Translations under genes and position numbers: made by a program
Source: Phoronis australis
Lineage: Eukaryota; Phoronida; Phoronidae
Length of the DNA: 64,000 nt
Assembly: GCA_002633005.1 (NCBI GenBank)
Contig: NMRA01000449.1
Location: forward strand, 62,001-126,000
Direction: 5' to 3'
Shown here: positions 13,231 through 26,600 of the stretch, one piece after another
Numbering within the stretch: position 1 is the first letter of the stretch
How the letters are laid out: each line of letters opens with the position of its first letter
Notes under the pieces: model-generated
What the model was told of the DNA's origin: nothing
The model's database searches: none
What the model saw: only the letters and a program-made list of their open reading frames with translations

Positions 13231-13950
13231 AGTTTATGTAGGATCCTACAAAAATAATTATCATTAGATTCTTATGAAACTTTCAGATACTACGCTTTAT
13301 GCATTACTTTTTTCAACTCCAGGAAGTGTTTTTGAGATGTACCACTTTTATATGAGGGGCTATCAAAAATAGGACCTCTGTGAATATATGAAAAAAATGA
13401 TGTTGCATAAAACGATAACGTAAAGGTAATTTAGAAAACGACAACAGCGTTTTTGAAATTTCACTCTGTATATTTACATAAAAGAAGTTTGGTTTATGTT
13501 GTTGGTACCGTTTCTTTGCTATGAATTTTATTGTACCTTTCATTTCTGTAAAATTTTATTACAAGTTATGGTCACCTGACGCAATTAATGACAGATTGAT
13601 ATAAAGCAAAAATCAAATTCTACAGGTTTATTACCTTTAGACAATACGTACTTTTACTGAGTTTTGTGGCTATGGACAGGATTGCTCATCCATGAACAAC
13701 CCTGCCCATGTGGCACATACTGAGCCACAACACCACGTTCTTTACAATTTCTCTTTTTATCACTCCGACTGGTCTGCTCACTCAGCTTGTCCGGAACCCT
13801 GCTTTACAGGTTGTTATAGCCCAGTTGGCTGTTTGGTGTACCCACTTGGTACTTTATATGATATTTGCCCATTTGGCAGTTTGTACCCATTTAGTACTTG
13901 TTATTGAATTTGCCGTTTGGCTCGACCCAGCTGGTAGGCAATCGGCCAAT

Positions 13951-14021
13951 ACCCATTTGGTATTATGTACTCATTTGGTATTATGTACCCATTTGGTATT
14001 ATGTACCCATTTGGTACTATG
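13951..14021. repeat. 18-bp tandem repeat, 4 units, in segment B
   Basis: Same ACCCATTTGGTATTATGT unit as in segment A, with one unit more, so the array has changed length since the segments separated. Confidence 0.88.
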
Positions 14022-14535
14022 CTAACCTGGTTCAATTAGTATCCGATACTCAATTACACTTTGGGTATCGGAAATGTGTGTGTAACCTCTTGTAATTAAG
14101 GAACCCCTCTGGTTCCTTCTGCAAAATATTTAGCTGTGAACCTGAAATTCCCAATACAACTCCTAGTTAGTTCCTACCAAGTCCGATGGTAGCGCTGTTG
14201 TTCTTTCTCTCCAGCTTCCTGTCGGCGCAGCCTCAAGCAACAGTACATTCACTCGTAAGTTTCCCTAATTAGACAATTTGATACCTCTCCCACCCTCCCT
14301 ACCCTGGGTTCCACAAAATCTCAATTCAACCGATTCATACCTTTCCTACGCTCCCTCCCTTTTGTCGAATAAAATCTGCTGTTGGTTATTGTTGTTATTG
14401 CAGTCACTGCTGGTACCTTCTTCAAGCCCGGAGCGTGTTACCGTCAGGCAAGAACCGACGTCATTGGCTAGCGACCCGACCTGTACTCGAGCATCCATTA
14501 CTGCAGCTTGCTTCTCTCCACCTTGGTCACAGCTC

Positions 14536-14692
14536 TCAGAGCCACAACACCACGTTCCTTACAATATCTCTTTTTATCACTCACTTGGGTATCGGAAATG
14601 TTTGTGTAACCTCTTGTAATTAAGGAACCCGTCTGGTTCCTTCTGCGAAATATTTATTTGTAGAGCTGTGACCCTGAAATTCCCAATACAAC
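14536..14692. repeat. third, internally deleted copy of the segment A/B end sequence
   Basis: GCCACAACACCACGTTCC...TTTTATCACTC joins directly to CACTTGGGTATCGGAAATG...GGAACCCGTCTGGTTCC...CCCAATACAACT. These blocks are ~300 bp apart in segments A and B (about 8970-9385 and 13723-14160). Lies just after segment B in the same orientation. Confidence 0.75.
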
Positions 14693-14699
14693 TTAAAAT

Positions 14700-16121
14700 A
14701 TATATTATTCTTGTTGTTTTATTTGTCCCCAATAAATACTTTTGCAGATATTTGGCTGAATGCATAGGCCTGTCGTAAGATTGTACATACACCGTGTAAC
14801 CAACAGGATTAGCGCTCCTTTAAGAACTTACGCATTATAGCGACATGCAGTTTAAGTCCCTAAAAAACCTAATGACCTTCATATTAACGATGTATTTTTA
14901 TGTAATGACAGTCCATAAATTGAGGTGCCTCTATCGATCTGGATAAGGTAAAAACGTTCCCAAATAAACATATTCAGAATACACGGCTTGTGTAAATTTC
15001 GAAGACTGTGATAGCATGTTCTCAACTTAATAGTAATGATATTATGATATTTTTTACTAAATTTTATTCGTTTTTTGATTTTGAAACTCCCATTCCAAGC
15101 AAGCATAGCTGTTTCTAATAACGGGGAGACTATTTATCAGAGACAATATTTAAGGATAGTTTGACGTCATAGGGAAATGTCGTCGTTCAGGAGAATCCGG
15201 GGAGAACTGACCGTAGCTGGACACAAGATGGCAGTTTTCACGGACACTTATCCACTTTTGACGGGAATTAGCACTTTCTTATCTTTATACGCATAAAAAC
15301 TCATCCTTGTCGTCTGTTATTTGATAAAGCAAAAAAAAAATCCCACCATTGATGCCAACATCGCCTCATTCACCTATCACACTTTATGTCGTTCAGTTTC
15401 TTACCTTTACCTTTTTATCGTTTTGATCAATGCCACTTGTTCAGTGCTGTGCTCTGTGGGATCTAGTTGAGGCTGTAATGTTGGAAGTTTAAATTTTCTA
15501 ATGAATGCTGGGAACATTAAATGTCACGAGAGTTCTTGCCGGAACCTATGAACGTAATTCGATGAAGCGATCTAAGTAAATCAAGGTCTTTAAATTGCTT
15601 TCTAGCACATCCATATGTCATTTTAGGTGTGCTTTATTTGTAGCTACTGCAATTTAGATCATAGAGACAAAGCGAACTCACCCACCCACCCACGCAATTG
15701 AGGTCCCCATGGAAAGCAGTGAGAACTTACTGGGCTACCCTCATTGTAAATATTAAAATAATAAATAAATAAAAAACTAATCATCCCTATAATATCCATC
15801 TATTTGTATCTCCTTTAGAAAACATAAAATAGTACCATTGGAATGCACTAAGTCTGGGCACTGAGGATGATCCCCTAACGGTAAATATTGATTTTATCTG
15901 AAAGTAGACCACTTGAATTAAAAGGAAAGAGGCAGTAACAAGAACTAGGCATTTTGATAGCATGTAGTCAAATGTTAATTGTTCCTTTTAAGCTGGTTGT
16001 GGCGATCTAGTATGACAATCTTATGGCTACTTATGTCGGAAAAATCGTTTTTGTGACATGTCAGAGCATGCTCATTCGATACAGTAGTCAATATTTGGCA
16101 TTTTCCGTACGACGTTACATG
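14700..16121. other. intergenic sequence, mostly unrecognised
   Basis: No gene seen. About 15660-15780 looks like the 3' end of a retroposon: it reads GGGCTACCCTCATTGTAAATATTAAAATAATAAATAAATAAA, that is, an A-rich (AATA)n tail similar in type to the tails of the LINEs above, but no body is identifiable. Confidence 0.4.
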
Positions 16122-17600
16122 TATATCAGGTGTCCCAAAAGAGCCACTTCTTGACAAGTAATTTCTCAGTTATTGACCAACCGAATTCGTTCAAAATTTT
16201 CACAATGTATCTTGAGGGTGTCATCAACAAGCCTACAAAGTAACCCAGAAAAATAAAAAATATGAAAGCACTGTGAAATTCAAAACAGCAGGGTGAAAAA
16301 TGCAATATCACTGTGACTTTCATCATGTTCATGCTATGCTGGCATCTGTCAGTCAAAATATTGCCTGCCTGGGTCTATAGCCTACTGTTTTTGATTGTCA
16401 GGTCTGTCGAATATTCCGTTTCGTAAGGAAGCCTTTGAGTGAAAGTGATAAATTTACAATTAACACCTGCTTCAAGCAGAAAGGGGGTTCCTAGGAAAAG
16501 GGTGGAGACTTATTGCAACACAGGGTACATTGCGCGTAAAAGTGGCAGTGGGAGACCCAAGACTGCATGTTCGAAAGAAAACGAGAATCGTGTTGAGGAA
16601 CTTATTCAATCCCAGGAGGAGATACCGGGGAATCACAAATCTCTGAGAGAAGTCGCAAGTGATTTACTAGTGAGAAAGTCTTCTGTGCAAAGAATGGCGA
16701 GAAAACTGGAGTTGAAACCCTTCAAAAGAATGTGGTTATCACGGAGAGATCAAAACAATAGAAGGAAAAGAACAATTCCATGCCGCTACTCAACCACTGA
16801 TGCGAAAAGAAGCATTTTCTCTGGTGAAAAAGAAGTTAATCTAGAAATCGCTAAAAATCCCCAAAACGATCGTGTTTATGGGAAACAAAAAAGAGATGTT
16901 CAGCCTTCTTGACACTATCATGACACTTTCAGATTTTCCAAAAAGTAATGGTTTCCGCTGCAGTATCTTGGGAACGAAAAACAATTATTCATGTTATTGA
17001 CACTGATAGAGCTACATGCATTTATTGGATGAAAATCTTCTCCCGAAATGCAGGCGACTTTGTTCTGGAAACAATTACGTGTTTCAGCAACATGGGGCTC
17101 CTTCACACACAAACAAGACAATCCAGGGTCATCTGGCGGAATTCATCACAAAAGAGGAGTGTCTTACTTTCATTCCTGACTGCAATCCAATAGACCATGC
17201 CATAGGAGACTCTCTGAAAGAAGTTTACCGGGAATTGAGAGACAAATTGACTGAGGAGGAGTTAAAAGACGTGATAGTTATGTCATGGAAGGAAATCTCG
17301 ATGGAAGAAATATGGAAAAGCACATCTGTTTGGAAGAAATGGCTCCGTTTAGTCGTGGATGAAGATAGAGGCCACATTGAGCACAGAGTGAAATAAGCGA
17401 GCTTCCCTTTGATAATTTATTTTTTACCTGTTTTTAATTTGACAGTACTCGCACAACTGGATTCAGTTCTCTTTGATATTTTGTGCATTTTTGATGATAT
17501 CATAAGGTTCATCTGTAAGAAAATTGATAAAAAATCGGTATATCCGTTACTGAGATATTACTTGTCAAAAAGTGGCTCACTTTTTCGGACACCTGATATA
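16122..17600 (+). mobile_element. Tc1/mariner-type DNA transposon, dead, with intact terminal inverted repeats
   Basis: Left end TATATCAGGTGTCCCAAAAG and the reverse complement of the right end TATATCAGGTGTCCGAAAAA are inverted repeats extending about 50 bp (…TTGACAAGTAATTTCTCAGT / TTGACAAGTAATATCTCAGT). The outermost TA at each end fits the TA target duplication of this superfamily. Length ~1.48 kb is typical. Confidence 0.9.
16439..17396 (+). pseudogene. Tc1/mariner-type transposase, frameshifted
   Basis: The N-terminal frame (16439-16912) holds the second helix-turn-helix with the linker motif SGSGRPKTA and LREVASDLLVRKSSVQRMA. Catalytic blocks follow in two other frames: VSAAVSWERKTIIHVIDTD (near 16950-17010) and VFQQHGAPSHTNKT (near 17080-17120), then PDCNPIDHA (~17180). 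In active relatives the second block is FQQDGAPAHT, so the catalytic Asp is replaced by His. At least two frameshifts occur between 16900 and 17080. Non-functional. Confidence 0.9.
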
Positions 17601-20600
17601 TACTAAAATATAGTATTTTAGTCTTAGGTACATAATAACGTTACACGGAAATGGACGAACTTCGTATCGAATGAGCATGTTTCAGAGTGTCACATTTTCT
17701 AAGGGTAGTTTGATAAACGACTTTTTTAAAATGGCGAATTAAAAGTGTGGACAGACAGCAGAGCAGTTTGCAGTCGATGATTCTTTGAAATAAATAATAG
17801 ATGGCGTAGTTTACGTGGGCAATGCACTGATCACGAATCGAAAGCTATGAGAGTATACCTTTTATTATTGGCGTGCATCCAAGTTAGTAGCAGGAAGGCA
17901 TCTTCTTGGCGTATATGTGGCGTAAGCAGTTTAAACATAATAACTGAAGAAGGCTGACGAAAAGCATTATTAAGGAACGAAATTAAGTAATCCTGAATGT
18001 TAATAGACCTAGAACAATTCCAAGGTTGTCCACAGATAACGTGCACGAAGACTATTTACCCTTCAATGTTCTTTACAATCTTTTCGCTCATATTTAACTT
18101 TCTTTCATGAAGGTTTATGTCACGAAGTTCCATCAGGCGAAGACCACTGCCCTCTGGGTGACGCAAACTCGTGCTGGAACAACGTTTGTAGAATTGCTGT
18201 GGTGGATATATAACAAAAAGAACAGTAAACTTCGTTTTTGAGTATTTTTTCTTGTATTATCGATGATCGATCCAAACAATGAACTTTTAACATCAGAAAT
18301 ACTGTACTGGTATCAGGATTCGCGGGGATATGGTCAAGAAATCAAAAAAGCGGGTGTCACACGAGATCAGCTAGTAAGCTCTATAACGCAATTAGTAAAC
18401 GCCAAGAGAAGAGATAAAAACAACTTAGTCGGTTCCCCATGAATAAACACGAAGAGAAGGAACCCTTTATTGCATGTCTTATCGCTTCAGATGTTTTCGT
18501 TGCCTCGTCCATGTCCTAATCGACCTCGTGCAAGCTGTGAATACTGCCAATCTCCTGACTATGGACTTCGTTATTTGGAAAGTCACGTGAAGAGAATAGC
18601 CTAATCGGTGTTGCATCAGTGTTGCACATTTAACACAATCTAACCAACACCAGCGCAGTATAGGATATAGATGCGTTTCCCCGTTACCCAGCGGACATCA
18701 TTACGGAATTTAAAGAAAAAACAAAAATTGCGGCGAGGGAACCGGTCTATGCCCTTGCTGGAAGAGCCATCCTTCGTTGGTGAGGTACTCAACGTCATTT
18801 CTCATTACCACAAAACATGAGCCGGAATGGAACAGAACCGTCTAGCCTACTAGGTGTCTGAACTTGTTTCCAGTGCTCTCGACTCCGGGTACAGAACTTG
18901 TAGGAACGAAACTATTAATTTCCCTTCTGGTGGGGGGTGGGGTGTCAGACGTATTTCGCCAACACTTTTCTATGTCCAAAAAAATTTTGAAAGTCAAGAC
19001 AATGGAGGGAAAGCAGACAACCTTGATTTTCTTAAGGCAAACCCTCTTGTAGGTGGGTATTTAGACTCATGTGCCTACATAAATATCCGAGATGGTGCGG
19101 TTTTTTCAAAGAACATTTACTCAAATATATATTTATGCGCATGTGAATAATCGCAATGTCCTTGGCGAAAGAGCATAATCTTTGCTACGAGAGCGTCGTC
19201 TATTGCTGAGGCGTGAGTTGATGAACTGGCTCATTGTCATTAAGTTGGGGGTGTCTATTTCTTAACATGTGGTGTACTCCATTATATGGAAGTGTCACAC
19301 ATTATATCGCACTTCCCTTGACAAAATTTGATCTTACATTTTTATTGGAAAGTGTGTTTTCTCGAGACCCTTAAAGTACCGTATTTTGGAAATTTCTTGG
19401 GACGAGATGGCCATAAAACAGGCTATTTATGCAATCTGATCCTTTGAATCTCTTCTGTCCGGAAAAGAATCTCAAACCGAACAGCAATGGTGGCTGATTC
19501 GGACTTATTCTATTTCGGGTTTTACTATTTTGGATCCAATTTGAATTTGGAGATATGTTTCATTGTCTTAGGGAATTTTGCTCATATATTGCGACTTCTG
19601 AAGAGGATGTGTTGTAAGTCAGCATTGTTTTTGTAATGTTTTGTCTTGCGTCTTTAGTACACTTCTATATCCGTCTCGTTTTACTTTACATTCTGCAAGA
19701 TATCACTACAGTTTTCTTTTTTGCAATACGAACGATTGGTATTTAAAGGTACTCTTTCTGCTTCATTTTATTAAACGGATTTTAAGTTATTTCAGGCGAG
19801 ACTTAAGCTTAAATAATTCTCATTCAATACAGCCCCAAATATTTTCAAACTCAAATGAACTTAACATATTTTTTGTTTTTGGTGGTGTGCTACCGCCTAA
19901 AATGGCGGCCGTAGTGGCTGACAGCTGACTCATGCATTATGGGTACTCATTCAACTGTCGTCATATGTAATGAGGTTTCGGCAGAAACCCGGCTACCTTA
20001 ATAGTAAAGTATTATGTCAAACACAAACAGGGCTGAATGTTGAGTTTCAGTGATATATTTCGACTGACGATACCCAGCGTGCTCTAAATTGGCGAATGTA
20101 ATGGAAAGCATACCTTTAAATTACGTGAACACTTTAATCCAAATGCACTCAAAGAAACGCCTTGAAATGTCATTTTCATTTCAACTATACAAGTAGCTAT
20201 CTCACAACGGACGCAACCACAGCCACAATGACACAGAGTTGGCCTAGCTGCAGGTGATGTGTCGATTATATAACTAAAGGGATTTAGAGAAGTATTATGT
20301 TATTTGTCTCAATATATTTACATGAGAATGCTAGCACTAGTCTCGAAATGTAAATACTGGCAGGTTATCGAGTTATGTTATTTGTCTCAATATATTTACA
20401 TAATAATGCTAGCACTAGTCTCGAAGTGTAAATACTGGCAGGTTATCGAGTTAGCTAACATGATTAATACCAATGTTGTCTTCAATTTCATGCCACTCGC
20501 ATCTTGAATACACAAACTAATATACAACACAGTTTGATGAAGTGAGACCCCATCCATGAATTCAGAAAGACAACCCCTTAAATAAGATAAGTCTCTTAAA

Positions 20601-20654
20601 GCGCAGTCGAAATTCACACTTGTACTGAACTACAAGAGCGTCATCGACGTTATT
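17601..20654. other. region 3' of SLC17 gene 1, no gene recognised
   Basis: Reading both strands I found no coding frame with family resemblance. The part nearest 20654 is presumably the 3' UTR of gene 1, but no clear AATAAA on the minus strand lies close enough for me to place the end. Confidence 0.45.
20296..20453. repeat. 78-bp direct duplication, two units
   Basis: TATGTTATTTGTCTCAATAT...CAGGTTATCGAGT occurs at 20296-20373 and again at 20374-20453 with only a few differences (ACATGAGAATG / ACATAATAATG; CGAAATG / CGAAGTG). It lies 200 bp beyond the stop codon of gene 1 and so may be in its 3' UTR. Confidence 0.92.
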
Positions 20655-23600
20655 TCATTCAGTTTCCCGAGCGAGAGGTACTGACTCCTTATTGAGAAGT
20701 TCTCCGAGCTCGTAAACATCTTTAACGACAACATCTCTTTCGAGATCCATGGCCCATGCTTGTTTTTCGCCACTCGCGAGAATACAAAACATAATGGCGC
20801 CAAACACGTATATGGATCCCCAGATGTAGAACACCATCTGCCACTCTGACCTTGAACCCTGGGAATATGAAAAATGGGTAGCAAGATCACACGACAGTTT
20901 GATCTAAATCGTACAATAGCATTTTCAAGACAGCTCGCCAACTGGACGTCCATCTAAAGCAACCGATGTTCCAAATTAATTATCCTGCTGTGGAGAGAGG
21001 GTTTTGGCGCCTGGGGTTTATTGTATCAACATGGGCACCTTGGTAACAGTAGATATTTGTTTCAGCCTGTATGCCCGAAAACTACTATGAATCAGTTACC
21101 ACAAACAGAATAAGAATAACTCCTATATCAACGCTGTTTTCTTGAAAGCCTTTTTAGCTATGGAATCTTCAATAAACAAGCTTAGCAAGAATAAACAGTA
21201 CCATGACACAAAACTTAAATGAGAAGTATGGTCTGCTGTTCGTGAAATGTTCAAAACTCTATTTTGCTGCCTTTCTCTAATACCGCTTTCAGATGTGAAC
21301 TTTTTATAAGAAGGCAGGTTTTTGATGACCTCAGCTAAGCTTTAATGGTTCCCAAACAGAACCAGTTCACTGATGTAAATTTTCGTTTCAAGGCAAGTTT
21401 CTAAAATTGAATGTGAGTGGCACATACCTCAGGTGTTAGAGCGCTTACAGCAGAGGGAGCCACCATACCAGGAATTGTGGCCACCGTGTTAGTGATACCG
21501 AAGAGAATGCCGGCGTATCTGGAATGGAAGAGGAGCAACGAGATTAGTGAGACATGCGACAGAGAATCCCCCGTATTTATTATTGCGAACGGACAATAGT
21601 AAAATCTGCGCAAATCGTCGCTCGCAATGTGATGTTCAATGTGATTTCCCAACGCACTCACTACAAAAAGTACTACAAGAAATCTTCGGAAATACGCCTT
21701 CTAAATGTATGCCTATAGATCTATGTCTGGGATAGATATCAAAAATAGACACTAAGAACTTCTTTTGGAACGATAATCATAATTTCACAGTCGGTCTATA
21801 GCTTCCCCGAAGTAAACAATGTTCCGCAAAATTTCAGACGCTGATGCAGGGGGACGTCCGTACCTCAGTGCTTGGTCACTTGTACATTGATGTAGTGTCA
21901 AATCTCAAGGACCCACTATGTTTGTCCGAGTCCGAGCCGCCCGTGGACAAAATTCTCATAGTCACATGCATGTAGTGGAAATTACAAATTTACAACATTG
22001 GTTTACTTTTCAATGTTCTGGTTCTGTAGGTGCGTATGAATCATCCCTATAAAGATGAAATGTGCCTAGTTTTACATACATAACGTAATAGATGATTACA
22101 TGGCATACGTGACGCACGTAGGGCTGCCACACGAGGATTAAGGTAGTGAAGCCAACCGTGGTCATAATGACGTCTGAGACATCTCAGGTGTGGAATAGAA
22201 CCAGTCGGCAGGGTTGTCCCAAAGTTACCGTCAAATTTAAATATGGTTGGATATCCATCGCTGATTAATTATCGGAGTGAATATGTACTGCTGAACGCAA
22301 AGCTGGCTTTTGTCGATTACAACTTCGTCAGAGTCCTCTCATAGGTCCGGAATAACACAAACTCTTGAGTTTGTACATAACGCATTAACATGTGTCACAA
22401 CAAATGATTGCAGTGAGGTTGTAACTAAATCTCTAGATCGCGTGAAAACACAAGATCCTGTCAAAATGACAAATGATCACAGCCTACATGTACAGGTACT
22501 CATAAGTATCAATGTATTTAATTTATAAATTGAATTACATTTTAACGAGGAAAGCGCCGTGGCACAAGCAGGTCAACTTAACCAAGGTGCACTCTTAGTT
22601 ACAGTGGTTCACATTCTGACACCAGGAGATGTGTGAAGCCTTTTGGTACAGCGTACTGGGTTATGTAATGACGGTTTTCACTGGTTGCCAATTGGCTTTT
22701 TGAAAGGAAAATAGCTATACGCTTGCTTACTGATTAAAAACATTCCATTGCTTGATCTCTTTACCGGTTACGGAATTGACCAATCATAGTATGATGAAAT
22801 TGGAAAAATCATCAATGGAATTAGAAGGAGTCAGCCAGGAAACTTAGCTGCTACAAACTCGACATCCAACAGCAGGGATCTGTGAGCACTCTTGAGGGTC
22901 ACTTCCGGTATCCCTGTCAATTCCCCTCATTGAGAATTCCCCCCATTGAGCAGGCATATAACGGGAAACGGAGGCGGTGTAGAGGTTCGTCACAGTATAA
23001 GGCGGCATGCAAATTAACCAGGGTCAACAACAATAAGCAGAACATAAACAAACCTTGGTGCTATGTCAACGTGATTGACCGCGTACCCAGATCGAGTTAG
23101 TGAGGTAAACGTGACTCCTGCTGTTAGCAAAGCAACCGCTGCCTCTCTGGTCTGACACGTGGTAGCGCTGGTTGCTACCATGAAAATGGCGGGTATAACC
23201 AAGGCTGGGAAAATACCAGTCCATACATTTGTACTGTGAAATGTGAGGTCTTCGATCGTGATTTAATAATTAGAAATTGAGACTAGAATGTGAGTTGAAG
23301 GTATACCCTTTCACTTTTCCTACCTTCATAAGTACTTAGCATGCGCGCACCCATCCTTCAAAATGGGGGGCTCGAATTCCTGACGTTATGGACCTTTTGC
23401 TAACAAAAGAGCGGGCGGACTAAAAAAAACACTGTGAATTGCGCGTTTGCGCTTATTTACTGGACTTTTGTCCCATTTCCTCGAACATTTTGTCTCTCAG
23501 GGGAGGACCTTTCTGCCCACATCGCCAAATGGGGGGGGGGGTTCGTTCGAGCCCCCCGAGCCCCCCTGGGTGCGCGCATGCCTAGGTTCATAGAATTTGA

Positions 23601-26600
23601 ATACGATTCAAGGCACGTGTCACAACGGAGCGAGACCTGCACGTGCGAACACGTGACTAGTTCCAGACATCATTCTCAGACATTATATAAAAACCTTTGA
23701 ACGAATGTGACGGACAAACGCACTCGTGTGTTTCTTTATCATTCGATTTCAGATTCAACTAGACTCCCACTCACCCACAGAATGAGTCCACGATTTCATT
23801 CACCTTATCGTTAGGCACAGTACACAAATGTATTTACGTGCGTTTCTCACCTAAGTGGATGTGAGATCAAGACCTGTTTAAACCAACGTACGAAATATTG
23901 CCAAAAGGTTGCAATTACACAATTTCCGAAATATTCATGGTGGTCACACAGCTATTAGGCAGTCTCAAATTTAAAGCGCATTTAAAAATGTCAATGAGGT
24001 CAGTCAATATAGGATAACTTTCGAGGTCGGCCACATTTTCCCTTAAGGAAGATGTCAACATATCTTTTTACCCAGTTTACTAAAAAGCCTTCCTTTATAA
24101 GGGTCATGTAAGGGACTTTTAAACCACCATCTTCATGAGAGGCCATTGCAACGCTTTTTTATTTTAGGTGGTTTCCCTGCCCAAATAAAATCATTTAAAA
24201 TTTTATCTATTCGTTTGCGCAAATCCCTTGTCAATCCAAGGTCAGATATCACGTGAATCAATTTGGATAGCACAACAGCTTTAGTTATGACAATTCTTTC
24301 CTTAATTGTTAATTTTCTTGTTTTCCAAATATTTAGAGCTTTCTTAAGTTTCAAATTTTTTTCTTCAAAATTTTGTCTATTTTTTCGTTTTCATATTTAC
24401 CGAATTAAACACCCTGACATTTAATATTTCTTTTTGGCCAATTTATATCATACATTTTCTTAAGTTCAGACTGGCGGCCTAAAAACATTCCTTCGCATTT
24501 TCGCTTATATAATTTAAGACCAGACACGTCGCCAAATTTTGTGAGAAATTTAAAGCAATCTGTTCCAGACATTTCATCCTGAATAAATATAATTGTGTCA
24601 TCAGCATACTGTGCTGACTTCAGGCCCATCAACACACAATCCTTTGATTAAGGGGCTCATGAGCTCCACACATAGTATAAACACTTGACAACTTAAGGGA
24701 TCCCTTGACGAAGGCCTCTCTTAACATTAAAATAACCACATGTAAATCCGTGGCTTTGAACACAAGACACAGCATCATTATGTATTGTTTTTATACGTTG
24801 AACAAATTTGAGACCAAATTCAAAAGCCAGACAGGTTTTCTGAAGAAAGGACCAATTTAAACTGTCATACGCTTTCTTAAAATCTAAGAATACAATTTGT
24901 CCATTGAGATTGTTATTTGTAAAATACGACACTATGTCCTGTATTAATCTAATATTTAGGACCAATAAATCGTTTTGAAACAGACGTTTTGTCTGGATCA
25001 ATAAGCTTATGAATGTACTTACTTAGTCGGTTGGCAATAACCCTTGTAAATAATTTGTACTCGCAATCTGATAACGAAATTGGTCGCCAATTTTCCAGAT
25101 CTTTTAATTCCTCTATATTTGTACTTTTGGGGATAAGTGTAATGACACTTTGCCTTTGGGAGGTTGAAAATTTTCCTTTGGGAGGTTGAAAATTTTCCTT
25201 TGGGAGGTTGAACATTTTCCTGTTTTAAAACTACATTCCAAAAGGTACTGTTTAATAGCATCCCAAAATGTTTTATAAAATTCGTATCCTAAACCGTCAT
25301 TGCCTGGTGTATTATTTTGGGATTGTTTTAAGGCTTCATAGAGTTCATCTTCTGTGATCTCTTGCTCTAATAATAAGGACGGGTCATGGTCATCTGTCAG
25401 TACTTTATCACTAGGAAGAGTGAATATATCAGGGAAATTAATATCTTCATAGTCTTTTTCAGAATAAAGACCCCCCCAAAAAAGCTCGTTGAATGTTTTT
25501 TATCTCTTCTGGGGTGAACAGAAAACAAGTACTTAATGAATGGTGTATTTTGAACTTCCGACGTACTCAAGAACATTTCCGATACAAAAATCTTCTATTC
25601 ATGACTTTCAAACGAGGCAGCAACAACTGAGCACTTAGTGACTAACTCAAAACCGCTTACGTGCAACACGTTACGCAGGAAATTTGATTTTGTTTCCAGG
25701 AATTAACGTATTTATTAGCACCAAAAGGTTATCATAAGGGTGTCAGCAATTTCAGAAAAAATGCAAAAATTGAGTACGATGTCTGGATACGTTTCTAACT
25801 GAGTATGTAAATAAATAGCAGAATTATTGTACTACCTGAAGCTTGAACTATCTTCCTAATCACTGTCGTTGAGAGTTGAGTATTAGCACGAACTAGGTCG
25901 ACAATGTTAGAAAATATAAGAGTGGCGATAAACATGCAAACGAATGGAAGGGCGGAGAGGATTCCGTTCTGCAACAACGCAAAAATCAAAAGTTAGGCCT
26001 ACGCTTAGGTTAAATACAATGGGCGAACTTGATTGACTTCACCAGTTCCACCGGCTCAAATGGCTAAGATATAAGTCGGAAGTCGTCATCGAGAAGCAAT
26101 TGGATGACCCAGCTGAACCGGTGAAGTGAATAGCTAGTGCATCAAATGTGTAACTGATTACACATGTAGACTACACTATAGTTTAATTACGTAAACACTT
26201 TTAAGTGTTAAAACAAGCTACATTGAACATTCACCAGAGTAGTAGCAAAGTGCGGAATTTTAACAATAGCAAAATGTACAATTTTAAAGCAGTGATTCAA
26301 AACAGAGTATAGAGATGTTTAAGTTGGTTTGATTTGCCAATCCTGTAGATATGCCCTTCACGTTACGAAAAAGTCTGCGTCGAAAACGCAACAAATAGGC
26401 ATGCACATGGATAATCCGACAACTTCCTCCTCACTGTGTCCATACATGTTTCACAACGCGCTTACATTTGTTTGTGCCATGCCTTGGCACTCTGCTATTC
26501 CTAACAGTCACTAAAAGCGACTCTCGTGAGAAATTTGCAACGCGACTTTTAAAATTTCTTTTTTTCAAGCGATGCCACCACGAGAATAATTAGTGCTGAA

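Larger units (their letters stand above)
9549..14312. repeat. segment B of a direct tandem duplication (4.8 kb)
   Basis: Near-identical to 5502-9547, in the same orientation and including the flanks on both sides of the embedded LINE, so the whole segment and not just the LINE is duplicated. It retains the 690 bp lost in A. After 14312 the sequence continues ACAAAATCTC, where A stops at the N. Confidence 0.95.
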
